Numbered from the stretch's first letter, positions 55,960-64,000 are shown. The stretch: 64,000 bases of DNA from Paraburkholderia aromaticivorans (GCF_012689525.1 NZ_CP051516.1:1922001-1986000); one strand, 5' to 3'. Numbers and translations are program-made. Notes: a model not told the origin generated them from the sequence alone.

Positions 55960-56910
55960 ATGACGGCGAGCACGACTGCAGCGCCGCAAGCCGGGCTCCC
56001 CGAGATCCTCGCGCTCGGCGAGGCGATGATCGAATTCAACCAGTCAGCCAAAGACCAGCCGAACTATCTGCAAGGCTTCGGCGGCGATACGTCGAACTTT
56101 TGTATCGCGGCCGCACGGCAAGGCGCGTCGACCGGTTTCGTATCGGCAGTCGGCGCGGATCATTTCGGGCGCCTGCTGGTCGATCTGTGGAAGTGCGAGC
56201 AGGTGGACACGTCGCTGGTGCGCGTCGATCCGCAGGCGTCCACGGGTGTGTACTTCGTGTCGCACGGTCCGAATGGCCACGCGTTCGACTATCTGCGCGC
56301 CGGTTCGGCCGCGAGCCGCTACGCGCCGCGCGATTTGCCGCTCGAAGCGATCGCCGCGGCCAAGGTCGTTCATCTGTCCGGCATCAGTCTCGCGATCAGC
56401 CTGAGCGCCTGCGACGCGGCGCTCGAAGCGATCGCGCATGCGCGCGCCAACGGCGGTCGCGTGAGCTTCGACACCAATCTTCGTTTGAAGCTGTGGCCGC
56501 TCGCGCGGGCGCGCGCAGTGATGCTCGAAGCCATCCGCCAGACGGATATCTGCCTGCCGAGCTGGGACGACGTCACCGACCTCACGGGCCTGACCGGTCG
56601 TGACGAGATCGTCGATTTCCTGCTGTCGCACGGTCCGAGCGTGGTCGCACTGAAGCTCGGCAAAGAGGGCTCGTATATCGCGACGCCAAACGAACGGCGC
56701 GTCGTGCCGGGCCACGTCGTCAATGCCGTCGATGCAACCGGTGCGGGCGACTGCTTCGGCGGCGCGTTCATCGCGCGCATCGTCGCGGGTGACGATCCAT
56801 TTGCGGCGGCGCGTTATGCGAACGTCGCCGCTGCGCTGTCCACGCAAGGTTACGGCGCAGTAGCGCCGATTCCTTCGCGCGCGACGGTCGAACAACTTCT
56901 GGCGGGCTGA
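55960..56910 (+). CDS. PfkB-family sugar kinase, probable 2-dehydro-3-deoxygluconokinase
   Basis: A 316-residue ribokinase-type enzyme: ILALGEAMIEFNQ, GGDTSNFCIAAARQGASTGFVSAVG, and the anion hole with catalytic Asp in NAVDATGAGDCFGGAFIA. The GGDTSNFCIAAARQG pattern is common in KDG kinases, which phosphorylate 2-keto-3-deoxygluconate, but a fructokinase or other sugar kinase cannot be excluded. It begins three bases after rimO and is followed by the thiolase gene, so no sugar-pathway neighbour supports the substrate choice. Confidence 0.78.
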   Translation: MTASTTAAPQAGLPEILALGEAMIEFNQSAKDQPNYLQGFGGDTSNFCIAAARQGASTGFVSAVGADHFGRLLVDLWKCEQVDTSLVRVDPQASTGVYFVSHGPNGHAFDYLRAGSAASRYAPRDLPLEAIAAAKVVHLSGISLAISLSACDAALEAIAHARANGGRVSFDTNLRLKLWPLARARAVMLEAIRQTDICLPSWDDVTDLTGLTGRDEIVDFLLSHGPSVVALKLGKEGSYIATPNERRVVPGHVVNAVDATGAGDCFGGAFIARIVAGDDPFAAARYANVAAALSTQGYGAVAPIPSRATVEQLLAG

Positions 56911-56978
56911 ACACGCGCGCTACAGAGCGCGGCCCGCCGAGGCAAGATCATCTTGAGAAACTAAGAGAGGAGCGAGCG

Positions 56979-58163
56979 ATGGAACGGGACGTAGTGGTGG
57001 TAAGCGGTGTGCGTACGGCAATCGGCGGTTTCGGTGGCAGTCTGAAAGATTTTTCGCCAACCGATCTCGGCGCACGCGTGGTGCGTGAAGTGCTGGCACG
57101 TGCCAACGTGTCGGGCGATGAAGTCGGCCACGTGGTGTTCGGCAACGTCGTGCATACCGAACCGAAAGACATGTACCTGGCGCGCGTGGCCGCGATCAAC
57201 GGTGGCGTCGCGCAACATGCGCCGGCGTTGACCGTGAACCGGCTGTGCGGCTCCGGCCTGCAGGCCATCATTTCAGCCGCGCAAAGCGTGCTGCTCGGCG
57301 ACGCCGACATCGCGATCGGCGGCGGCGCGGAAAACATGAGCCGCGCCCCTTACACCATGCCCGCCGCGCGCTTCGGTCAGCGCATGGGCGACGCGCGCCT
57401 CGTCGACATGATGGTCGGCGCGCTGAACGACCCATTCCAGTCGATCCATATGGGCGTGACCGCCGAGAACGTCGCGCGCAAATACGACATTTCGCGTGAA
57501 GTGCAGGACGCGCTCGCCCTCGAATCGCATCGCCGCGCGGCCAATGCGATCACGAGCGGGTACTTCAAGGAACAGATCCTGCCGATCACGATCCCGTCGA
57601 AGAAAGGCGACGTCGTGTTCGACACGGACGAACACGCGCGCATGAACGCATCGGCGGAAGACTTCTCCAAGCTGAAGCCGGTGTTCGCGAAAGAAAACGG
57701 TACGGTGACGGCGGGCAATGCGTCGGGCATCAACGACGCCGCCGCGGCCGTCGTGCTGATGGAGCGCAGCGTCGCCGAACAGCGCGGCATCAAGCCGCTG
57801 GCGCGGCTGGTGTCATACGCGCATGCCGGCGTCGATCCGGCGTACATGGGCATCGGCCCGGTGCCGGCTACGCGCAAGGCGCTCGAACGCGCCGGGCTGA
57901 CGGTCGCCGACCTCGACGTGATCGAGGCCAACGAAGCGTTCGCCGCTCAGGCCTGCGCAGTCAGCAAGGAACTGGGCTTCGATCCGGCCAAGGTCAATCC
58001 GAACGGCTCGGGCATTTCGCTCGGTCACCCGATCGGCGCGACCGGCGCGCTCATCACCGTCAAGGCGCTGTACGAACTGCAGCGGATCGGCGGGCGTTAT
58101 GCGCTGGTCACGATGTGTATCGGCGGCGGACAAGGCATCGCGGCGATCTTCGAACGGATCTGA
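56979..58163 (+). CDS. bktB: BktB-type beta-ketothiolase
   Basis: A 394-residue thiolase that closely follows Cupriavidus BktB, the enzyme that makes 3-ketovaleryl-CoA as well as acetoacetyl-CoA. C90 is the acyl cysteine in LTVNRLCGSGLQAI, and GISLGHPIGATGA and CIGGGQGIAAIFERI hold the His and second Cys. GAGAGGAGCGAGCG is a good ribosome site. It lies about 5.5 kb from phaA and could broaden the monomers made for PhaC. Confidence 0.9.
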   Translation: MERDVVVVSGVRTAIGGFGGSLKDFSPTDLGARVVREVLARANVSGDEVGHVVFGNVVHTEPKDMYLARVAAINGGVAQHAPALTVNRLCGSGLQAIISAAQSVLLGDADIAIGGGAENMSRAPYTMPAARFGQRMGDARLVDMMVGALNDPFQSIHMGVTAENVARKYDISREVQDALALESHRRAANAITSGYFKEQILPITIPSKKGDVVFDTDEHARMNASAEDFSKLKPVFAKENGTVTAGNASGINDAAAAVVLMERSVAEQRGIKPLARLVSYAHAGVDPAYMGIGPVPATRKALERAGLTVADLDVIEANEAFAAQACAVSKELGFDPAKVNPNGSGISLGHPIGATGALITVKALYELQRIGGRYALVTMCIGGGQGIAAIFERI

Positions 58164-58212
58164 AGCGCGGCATGTCGGCAGTAAGCGGTATCGAGCAATG
58201 AGGAAGGAAGGG

Positions 58213-58863
58213 ATGCGGGAATTGAACGCGATTAGGGGTGCGGTGCGCCGGCGTGGTTGGTTAGTGGCGAGCGCTGCCGTTTTGCTGTGTGCCGGCGCAG
58301 CGACGATGCTGCCCGCGCAGGCATGGGCGGAAAGCGACGCGGTGAAGGAGTTGGCGGCGCCCCCGCCGATCCAGTTGCCGCTCAAGCCGAGCCCCGAATT
58401 CGCGAAGTTCCCGCGCTACGCCGGCATGCTGGGCTCGCGCCAGATCGTGCTGAAGCTCGGCCCGAAAAGCGACGATCCATCCGGCGTGCACGGCGAGTAT
58501 CAGTTCACGGATACCGGCGCGGTGATCCTGATCGCGGGCGACCGCGACGGCAATACGCTCGAAGTCGAGGAATCGAACGACGGCACCCATATCACCGGCA
58601 ACTGGGTCGGCAAGTTCGCGGCGGACGGCTCGGTGGCGGGCGACCGGATGAACGTCGACGATTCCGACCCGCAGCCCTTCGATCTGAAGCCGTTGGCGGC
58701 AGGGCAGGCGGTGCCGCCTCCCGGCGCGCCGGCGACCGCGACCGCGGCGAACAAGCCTACGGCGCAGCCTTCTGCGGGCGCCGTTACTGCGCCGGCTTCG
58801 AGCGCCGCCGCTACCGGCGGCCGCGCCGTGGGCGGCGTCAGCAACCTGCAAACCGGCGAGTGA
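58213..58863 (+). CDS. Exported protein of unknown function
   Basis: About 216 residues. A signal peptide (NAIRGAVRRRGWLVASAAVLL then AGAATMLPAQAWA) suggests export, with cleavage likely after AWA. The middle (about 45-140) holds a beta-rich segment: GMLGSRQIVLKLG, SGVHGEYQFTDTGAVILIAGDRDGNTLEVEESNDGTHITGNWVG and ADGSVAGDRMNVDDSDPQPFDL. The last 60 residues are Ala/Pro/Thr-rich. I do not recognise the family. AGGAAGG before the ATG at 58213 decides the start; an ATG at 58198 has no ribosome site. It follows bktB by 49 bases. Confidence 0.72.
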   Translation: MRELNAIRGAVRRRGWLVASAAVLLCAGAATMLPAQAWAESDAVKELAAPPPIQLPLKPSPEFAKFPRYAGMLGSRQIVLKLGPKSDDPSGVHGEYQFTDTGAVILIAGDRDGNTLEVEESNDGTHITGNWVGKFAADGSVAGDRMNVDDSDPQPFDLKPLAAGQAVPPPGAPATATAANKPTAQPSAGAVTAPASSAAATGGRAVGGVSNLQTGE

Positions 58864-59004
58864 ACCCGCAGCCGCGCGGCGCCCAACAGCTCGCGCGCTG
58901 TCTCGCGAGCGAAATCCCGCCGGCTCGTCTACTCTTGCGTGTGCGGCGCGCGCCCTGACACCACGCGCCCTCCGTTTCCGTCTGCTTCTCACCGAAACTC
59001 ACCC

Positions 59005-60189
59005 ATGACCCAATCCAAACTCCAACGCGGTCTGCAAACCCGTATCGTGCGTGCCGACGACCAGCTCACGCCGGGCTTCGAATCGTTCTCGATGCCGGTC
59101 ACGCGGGCGTCGACGGTCGTGTTCCCCGATCTCGCCACCATGCGCGCGCTCGACTGGAAAAACGACGCGCAATGGCGCTACGGCCTGCATGCCACGCCGA
59201 CTTCGCTCGCGCTGGCGCAGCGGCTTGCCACCATTGAGGGCGGCAATCACGCGTTGCTGCAGCCGTCGGGGCTGTCGTCGATTTCGAACGTGTATTTCGG
59301 CCTCGTCAAAGCCGGCGACGACGTGCTGATTCCCGATAACGTCTACTCGCCGAACCGCGATCACGGCGACTGGCTGGCGCGCGATTTCGGCATCACCGTG
59401 CGCTACTACGATCCGATGATCGGCGCAGGCATCGCCGATCTGATCCAGCCGAATACGCGCCTGATCTGGCTCGAGGCGCCCGGCTCGGTGACGATGGAAG
59501 TGGCCGACGTGCCCGCCATCACCGCAGTGGCGCGCGCGCGCAACGTCGTCACGGCGATCGACAATACGTGGTCGGCGGGGCTCGGTTTCCGGCCGTTCGA
59601 TCACGGCGTCGATATCTCGGTGCAGGCGCTCACCAAGTATCAATCGGGCGGCGGCGACGTGCTGATGGGCGCGACGATTACCGTCGATCGCGAACTGCAT
59701 CTGAAGCTGAAGGCGGCGCGCATGCGCATGGGCATCGGCGTCTCGTCGGACGACTGCTCGCTGATTCTGCGCAGCCTGCCGACCATGCAACTGCGTTTCG
59801 AGCAGCATGACCGCGCGGCGCTCGGCCTGGCCAAATGGCTGAAGACGCGGCCTGAAATTGCCGCGGTGTTGCACCCGGCGCTCTCCGACTGTCCGGGGCA
59901 CGAGTTTTACGAGCGCGACTTCACGGGGGCGGGCGGGCTCTTTTCCGTCGTGTTCGACGGTCGCTACAGCGCGGCGCAAATCGACACGTTCTGCGAGTCG
60001 CTCGAACTGTTCTCGCTCGGCTGGAGCTGGGGCGGTGCGCACAGTCTCGTGATGCCGTACAACGTCGCGTCGATGCGCACGGCAGGGCAGTGGCCGCACG
60101 GCGGGACGTTGGTGCGGTTCTATATCGGCCTCGAAGCCGAGGCGGACTTGCGCGCGGATATGGAGCAGTCTCTGGCGGCGCTGGGTTAA
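59005..60189 (+). CDS. metC: Cystathionine beta-lyase
   Basis: A 394-residue PLP enzyme of the Cys/Met metabolism family, cleaving cystathionine to homocysteine. K211 in SVQALTKYQSGGGDVL is the PLP lysine (E. coli MetC K210). RYGLHATPTSLALAQRLATIEGG and NTWSAGLGFRPFDHGVDI support MetC over MetB. The frame opens at 58939. A clear terminator follows. Confidence 0.92.
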   Translation: MTQSKLQRGLQTRIVRADDQLTPGFESFSMPVTRASTVVFPDLATMRALDWKNDAQWRYGLHATPTSLALAQRLATIEGGNHALLQPSGLSSISNVYFGLVKAGDDVLIPDNVYSPNRDHGDWLARDFGITVRYYDPMIGAGIADLIQPNTRLIWLEAPGSVTMEVADVPAITAVARARNVVTAIDNTWSAGLGFRPFDHGVDISVQALTKYQSGGGDVLMGATITVDRELHLKLKAARMRMGIGVSSDDCSLILRSLPTMQLRFEQHDRAALGLAKWLKTRPEIAAVLHPALSDCPGHEFYERDFTGAGGLFSVVFDGRYSAAQIDTFCESLELFSLGWSWGGAHSLVMPYNVASMRTAGQWPHGGTLVRFYIGLEAEADLRADMEQSLAALG

Positions 60190-60223
60190 ACGTCCGATCG
60201 ACGTTTTTCCGAAGGACAAGCAG

Positions 60224-60257
60224 GCCCATCGGGACATGTTCCCGGTGGGCTTTTTTT
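60224..60257 (+). terminator. Terminator after metC
   Basis: An 11-bp stem GCCCATCGGGA with TCCCGGTGGGC (one T-G pair), loop CATGT, then TTTTTTT. Confidence 0.9.
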
Positions 60258-60369
60258 CTTGTCAAGATAGCCAGTATGCCTAACCACTCGGCCGAATGTT
60301 CAGCGTGAAATCTCGACGCTACGATGGTGTGCATCCCGACTAACGGTTGCCGCACCATGGTGAGCTTCA

Positions 60370-60819
60370 ATGAATCTTTTCTTCTGGATGTTGCTGAATC
60401 TCGGCGTGCCGATCATCGGCCCGATCTTTACGCTAGCGCTTGTCGCACCCGCGCACGGTTGGCGCGTCGCAAAGGCGTTGATCGCCGGCTCGGTGAAAGA
60501 TGGCCAACTGTTCTGGTGTGCGATCGGGCTATTCGCGTCGGCGGTTTATGAGGCGGTCACGGCGCTTGAGCGCGGCCGTGGCGAGGCGTCGGTTCTGGCG
60601 TGCTGGTTGGTTGGACTGTGTGTGTTGGCATTTACCTGTTCCAGCCTCGTGATGTCGGGGCTGGTCAATCCACATTCCGGGCGGGCAAGGGCGGGAGCGC
60701 TGCAGCGAAACAGCTTATTTGCTGATGGAAGCTTTTCGCCCACAGAGATAGTCATCTCGATTTTCTTCACGGTCATTGCTGCAGCTTTATTAGCATCCCT
60801 ACATGTACAGCTGATTTAG
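60370..60819 (+). CDS. Hypothetical multi-spanning membrane protein
   Basis: A 149-residue protein with about four hydrophobic helices (residues 1-25, 46-63, 77-95 and 128-147), a short positively charged loop after the first (HGWRVAK) and a hydrophilic stretch between helices 3 and 4 (NPHSGRARAGALQRNS). No family is recognised. The sequence is lower in GC than its surroundings and stands between two terminated or convergent units. The start has no strong ribosome site, and a later start is possible. Confidence 0.6.
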   Translation: MNLFFWMLLNLGVPIIGPIFTLALVAPAHGWRVAKALIAGSVKDGQLFWCAIGLFASAVYEAVTALERGRGEASVLACWLVGLCVLAFTCSSLVMSGLVNPHSGRARAGALQRNSLFADGSFSPTEIVISIFFTVIAAALLASLHVQLI

Positions 60820-60868
60820 ATTTTTTAGATAGCGCAGCATTTATACTGATCCTCTCAAGGAGGCAATC

Positions 60869-61000
60869 ATGAAAAAATTCTCGTTGTGGCTAGTCTCAGA
60901 AAGAATCTACCCGCGTTTTTTGATGTGGACCGTGATTGTCGCAAGCCTTGATGCGATTAGCATGATGGTGGTACTCACAACGGACATTCTGAAAAAATAG
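60869..61000 (+). CDS. 43-residue single-helix membrane protein
   Basis: ATG at 60869 to TAG at 61000. A full AAGGAGG ribosome site lies at 60857-60863, five bases before the ATG. The product begins MKKFSLWLVSERIYPR, continues with one hydrophobic helix (about residues 17-38, rich in V, I, M, L and A) and ends KK. A TATACT box (60842-60847) is just upstream. The ribosome site, positive ends and helix make it a credible small membrane protein. Function is unknown. Confidence 0.68.
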   Translation: MKKFSLWLVSERIYPRFLMWTVIVASLDAISMMVVLTTDILKK

Positions 61001-61045
61001 AGCCGCTGCCAGCGCTGACCGCCATCGCTTCGGCCAGCGTATCAA

Positions 61046-61073
61046 GCGCATCAGAACAGGCGCTTCAGAACAG
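61046..61073. repeat. Tandem 14-bp duplication at the serB 3' end
   Basis: GCGCATCAGAACAG followed directly by GCGCTTCAGAACAG. The second copy contains the serB stop codon. Confidence 0.8.
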
Positions 61074-61904
61074 CCGCAGCAACCCATCCAGCCCGACATG
61101 GTTGAACGCCACGCTGGCCGCTTCGCGCACCACCGGCTTTGCACGGAACGCAACGGAGAGCCCGGCTTCGGCCATCATCTTCAGATCGTTGGAGCCATCG
61201 CCCATCGCAATTGCGCGGCTCGGTTCAATGCCCAAATGCGCGCATGTTTCGCGTAGCGTGCGTGCTTTGACATCGGCATTGACGATCTCGCCGATGACCT
61301 TGCCGGTCAGCTTTCCGTCCACGATTTCAAGCGTGTTAGCGCGAGTGAAATCGAGACCAAGTCGTGCCTTCAGTTTCTCGGTGAAGAAGTTGAATCCGCC
61401 CGACACGAGCAGCGTTTTCAACCCAGCCGCCTTCGCGCCAGCCAGCATCCGCTCGGCGCCCGGCGAGAGTTGCAGCCGCTCTTCGTACACACGTTCCAGC
61501 GCGCTTGCGTCGAGGCCTTCGAGCAGCGCCACGCGGCGCGTCAGGCTTTCGTTGAAGTCCTTGATCTCGCCGCGCATCGAGGCCTCGGTGATCGCGGCCA
61601 CTTCCGCTTTCAGCCCGCAGAAGTCCGCAATCTCATCGATGCACTCGATCGTGATCAGCGTCGAGTCCATGTCCATCGCGACCAGCCCGAAGTCGCGCAA
61701 CTGGCGGCCGGCTTCGACAAACGCGTAGTCCAGTTGATGGGTGCCGCAATAGACGTCGAGGTCGGCGCGCTGGGCGACGTTCGCGTCGGCAATGCGAATC
61801 GCGTTCGCGTCGACGACGCTGGCGTGCGAACCGCGCGCGAGCGCGACGAGCGCTTTGTGATGGTCGGCGGAAAGGGGCGCGGGGCTTTGAATGACGAGGT
61901 TCAT
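61065..61904 (-). CDS. serB: Phosphoserine phosphatase
   Basis: A 279-residue HAD-superfamily enzyme making serine from phosphoserine. The nucleophile D78 and D80 are in LVAMDMDSTLITIE, LVSGGFNFFTEKLKARLGLD is motif II, and AIAMGDGSNDLKMMAEAG is the magnesium motif. The first 70 residues resemble the ACT-like N-terminal part of SerB. It is divergent from the P450 gene, and a minus-strand TACAAT lies 60 bases upstream of the ATG. Confidence 0.95.
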   Translation of the reverse strand: MNLVIQSPAPLSADHHKALVALARGSHASVVDANAIRIADANVAQRADLDVYCGTHQLDYAFVEAGRQLRDFGLVAMDMDSTLITIECIDEIADFCGLKAEVAAITEASMRGEIKDFNESLTRRVALLEGLDASALERVYEERLQLSPGAERMLAGAKAAGLKTLLVSGGFNFFTEKLKARLGLDFTRANTLEIVDGKLTGKVIGEIVNADVKARTLRETCAHLGIEPSRAIAMGDGSNDLKMMAEAGLSVAFRAKPVVREAASVAFNHVGLDGLLRLF

Positions 61905-62258
61905 GGACGACGACGCAGTAACGCGGAAAAGGACGGCGCGCGGCGCGCGCGGAAAATCCCGCTATTGTAACGGTTCGCCGGTTGGCGTTGCCGCTTGCGA
62001 TCTGCTAGGAGAACTGTACAGCGTCGCACCTCTCGCGATCCGCAGCGAACGCTGTGCTGCTCCGCTGCATCGCACCTCCTATTGCATTGCGCCGTGCAAT
62101 CCTGCGGCGCGCGGTTCATACTGGCGCAGCATCGAACGAACGACGGCCCGCAGCCGCTGCGCGCACCGACCGTCGCATCCGCCTCTTCGCGGCGTGCAAC
62201 GTCCGGCATGCGAACGCACCGGTATCCATGACGAGGCGCACTACTACGGAGACAACGC
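61905..62258. other. 354-bp divergent intergenic region, serB to P450
   Basis: No gene. It contains the serB -10 box at 61964 and an ATTGCA-N8-TGCAAT inverted repeat at 62081-62100 of the size of a repressor site, possibly for the P450 gene. Confidence 0.45.
61964..61969 (-). promoter_or_regulatory. Putative -10 box of serB
   Basis: TACAAT on the minus strand, 59 bases before the serB ATG. Confidence 0.5.
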
Positions 62259-63512
62259 ATGCCCCCGGCGACCGCCAGCGACGCATCCACTCTTGCGCGC
62301 GACTTTGATCTGCGCCACCTCAATCCCGCTTTCCATGCCGATCCCTATCCGGTCTATCACGCACTGCGCGCTCACGAGCCGGTCAAGCGCATGCCGGACG
62401 GCTCGCTGTTTCTGACACGGTTTCGCGACGTGCAGGCGGTGTATCGCGACGCGAAAACCTTCAGCTCCGACAAGACGGTCGAATTCAAGCCGAAGTACGG
62501 CGACTCGCCGCTTTACGCGCATCACACCACGAGTCTGGTCTTCAACGACCCGCCGCGCCACACGCGCGTGCGCAAGCTGATCGCCGGGGCGCTGACGGCG
62601 CGCGCCATCGCAGCGATGGAGCCGGGGCTGGTACGCCTCGTCGACGGCTTGCTCGATGCCGCCGCTGAACGCGGTCGGATCGATCTGATCGGCGAATTCG
62701 CGTCGGCGATTCCGGTCGAGATCATCGGCAATTTGCTGGATGTGCCGCACGCGGAGCGCGAGCCGTTGCGTGACTGGTCGCTCGCGATTCTCGGCGCGCT
62801 TGAGCCGTCGCTGACCGAGGCGCAGTTCGAACGGGGCAATCGCGCGGTGAACGAATTCGTCGGCTATCTGCGCGATCTGGTCGCGCGACGCCGGCGCGAG
62901 CCGGGCGACCCGCAGCATGACGTGCTGACGCGTCTGATTCAGGGCGAGGAGGGCGGCGAGCAGTTGTCGGAAGCAGAGTTGCTGCAAAACTGCATTTTCA
63001 TTCTGAACGCCGGCCATGAGACAACCACCAATCTGATCGGCAACGGCCTCGTCACGCTGACGCAATGGCCCGAGCAACGCGCGGCGCTGCTGCACGAGCC
63101 GTCGCTGATCGAATCGGCGGTGGAAGAATGTCTGCGTTTCGAGAGTTCGAATCAGCTCGGCAACCGCATGGCGACTGTCGACACGGAGATCGGCGGCGTC
63201 GCGGTTGCGCGCGGCACGCCGGTCACGCTGTGCATCGGCGCGGCCAATCGCGACCCGGAACAGTTCGCGGATCCGGACCGCTTCGACATTCGCCGCGATC
63301 CGAACCGGCATCTTGCGTTCGGCTTCGGCATCCATCAGTGCGCCGGCTTGTCGCTCGCGCGGCTTGAAGCGCGCATCGCGATCGGCCGCTTCGTGCAGCG
63401 CTTTCCGGCCTATCGCCTCGACGGCGAGCCGACGCGCGGCGGACGCGTCCGCTTTCGCGGCTTCGCCGAAGTGCCGCTAGAACTCGAACCGGCCGCCAGC
63501 CGCAAGGCGTAG
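62259..63512 (+). CDS. Cytochrome P450
   Basis: A 417-residue soluble bacterial P450. The I-helix threonine motif AGHETT is at 251-256, the ExxR of the K-helix is E290 to R293, and the haem thiolate is C361 in FGFGIHQCAGLSLAR. It also has DPPRHTRVRKLIAGALTARAI. It is a class I type that needs a separate ferredoxin and reductase, neither of which is in the window. It most resembles family members acting on small terpenoid or fatty substrates, and the true substrate is unknown. Confidence 0.93.
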   Translation: MPPATASDASTLARDFDLRHLNPAFHADPYPVYHALRAHEPVKRMPDGSLFLTRFRDVQAVYRDAKTFSSDKTVEFKPKYGDSPLYAHHTTSLVFNDPPRHTRVRKLIAGALTARAIAAMEPGLVRLVDGLLDAAAERGRIDLIGEFASAIPVEIIGNLLDVPHAEREPLRDWSLAILGALEPSLTEAQFERGNRAVNEFVGYLRDLVARRRREPGDPQHDVLTRLIQGEEGGEQLSEAELLQNCIFILNAGHETTTNLIGNGLVTLTQWPEQRAALLHEPSLIESAVEECLRFESSNQLGNRMATVDTEIGGVAVARGTPVTLCIGAANRDPEQFADPDRFDIRRDPNRHLAFGFGIHQCAGLSLARLEARIAIGRFVQRFPAYRLDGEPTRGGRVRFRGFAEVPLELEPAASRKA

Positions 63513-63643
63513 CTTTTGCCGTCCTGACGCAAGACTTACAGCCTGTGCCTGAGGCCGCCGGACGGCGACGCGTGCCGGCTCTGCCCGGAAAGCCGTGGCA
63601 CGCTTGCTGCTTCATGTCAGGTCTTAGGCCTAGGGGGCGCACG

Positions 63644-64000
63644 ATGCCACACATGATCTGGAAAGGTGCAATCAGCTTCGGCCTCGTCCACGTGCCGGTG
63701 CAGTTATATCCGGCGACGCAGTCCGAGAAAGTCGGCTTCAATCTGCTGGATAAGCGCACGATCGATCCGATCGGCTACAAGCAGATCAACAAGCGCAGCG
63801 GCAAGGACGTCACGCGCGATAACATCGTGCGCGGCTTCGAGTACGAGAAGGACAAATACGTCGTGCTCTCCGACGACGAGATCCGCTCGGCGAACCCCGA
63901 GTCGACGCAAACGGTCGATATTCTGGCGTTCGTCGACGCCCCGGATATCTCGTTCCTCTATCTCGACACGCCTTATTTCCTCACGCCCGACCGCAAAGGC
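63644..64000 (+). CDS. ku: Ku protein, 5' part (window edge)
   Basis: The first 119 residues of a prokaryotic Ku, cut by the right edge. It begins MPHMIWKGAISFGLVHVPVQLYPATQ and continues with VGFNLLDKRTIDPIGYKQINKRSGKDVTRDNIVRGFEYEKDKYVVLSDDEI, the N-terminal beta-barrel strand pattern of bacterial Ku. Ku binds DNA ends and recruits LigD for non-homologous end joining. No ligD is visible in the window. It may lie downstream. Confidence 0.95.
   Translation, partial: MPHMIWKGAISFGLVHVPVQLYPATQSEKVGFNLLDKRTIDPIGYKQINKRSGKDVTRDNIVRGFEYEKDKYVVLSDDEIRSANPESTQTVDILAFVDAPDISFLYLDTPYFLTPDRKG

Noticed and set aside
58889..58910. GCTCGCG/CGCGAGC hairpin before metC as a terminator
   Set aside because: Seven-base stem lacking a T-run. 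GC-rich palindromes of this size are common by chance here.
1..64000. Prophage, insertion sequence, integron or toxin-antitoxin module
   Set aside because: No transposase, integrase, terminal inverted repeats or toxin-like pair were recognised in either strand.

Overview
The window is GC-rich (roughly 60-65 percent by eye), densely coded chromosomal DNA of a beta-proteobacterium of the Burkholderiaceae, most likely Paraburkholderia or Burkholderia. Supporting signs are the L-Ara4N lipid A genes, the alaA-hom-thrC-moeA-moaD-moaE order, a phaC-phaA-phaB-phaR cluster, surE-pcm-nlpD-rpoS, a zinc-free type B L31, and repeated use of a TACAAT -10 box. No tRNA, rRNA, CRISPR, prophage or insertion sequence is visible. 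Most of the window is core housekeeping DNA, and the less ordinary material sits in intergenic regions and a few small or extended proteins. Gene identities come from protein motifs and remembered family features, not from a search.

Layout. 1-4.1 kb: minus-strand arnT, an EmrE-like flippase subunit, arnB and arnC (cut by the left edge), which modify lipid A with 4-amino-4-deoxy-L-arabinose. 4.5-11.7 kb: a small Mth938-like protein, then alanine and threonine synthesis (alaA, hom, thrC) and molybdopterin synthesis (moeA, moaD, moaE). 11.9-13.2 kb: a group III truncated globin divergent from nsrR, with an NsrR-type operator between them. 13.3-18.6 kb: clpB with a sigma-32 promoter, a YidB-like protein, a secreted helix-hairpin-helix protein, and a MerR regulator overlapping a carboxymuconolactone-decarboxylase-like gene. 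18.7-25.6 kb, minus strand: a GT-C glycosyltransferase plus MATE exporter pair, rpmE2, mtfA, and a MerR/MFS pair behind a perfect 24-bp palindrome.

25.8-32.4 kb: rho, trxA, the 4.5S SRP RNA, dnaX, ybaB and recR. 32.4-32.8 kb: a degenerate array of about 75-bp hairpin-forming repeats, the most unusual non-coding structure here. 32.8-38.1 kb: a class III CoA-transferase, a TauT/NitT-type ABC importer and a quinone oxidoreductase. 38.3-47.7 kb: surE-pcm-nlpD-rpoS, a PolB-like exonuclease, rlmD, bamD, and rluD overlapping pgeF.

48.3-53.2 kb: polyhydroxyalkanoate synthesis (phaC, phaA, phaB) and its regulator phaR, which has a perfect inverted repeat in its own upstream region. 53.5-60.2 kb: dusC, rimO, a PfkB sugar kinase, a bktB-type thiolase, an unknown exported protein and metC. 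60.3-61.0 kb: two poorly characterised membrane proteins, one of only 43 residues. 61-64 kb: serB, a cytochrome P450, and the 5' part of a Ku gene cut by the right edge.

I see no clearly new multi-gene system. The best leads are the hairpin repeat array before the CoA-transferase, the NsrR/globin nitric-oxide switch, the PhaR-type operator, the short membrane protein at 60869, and the two probably leaderless genes dnaX and surE.
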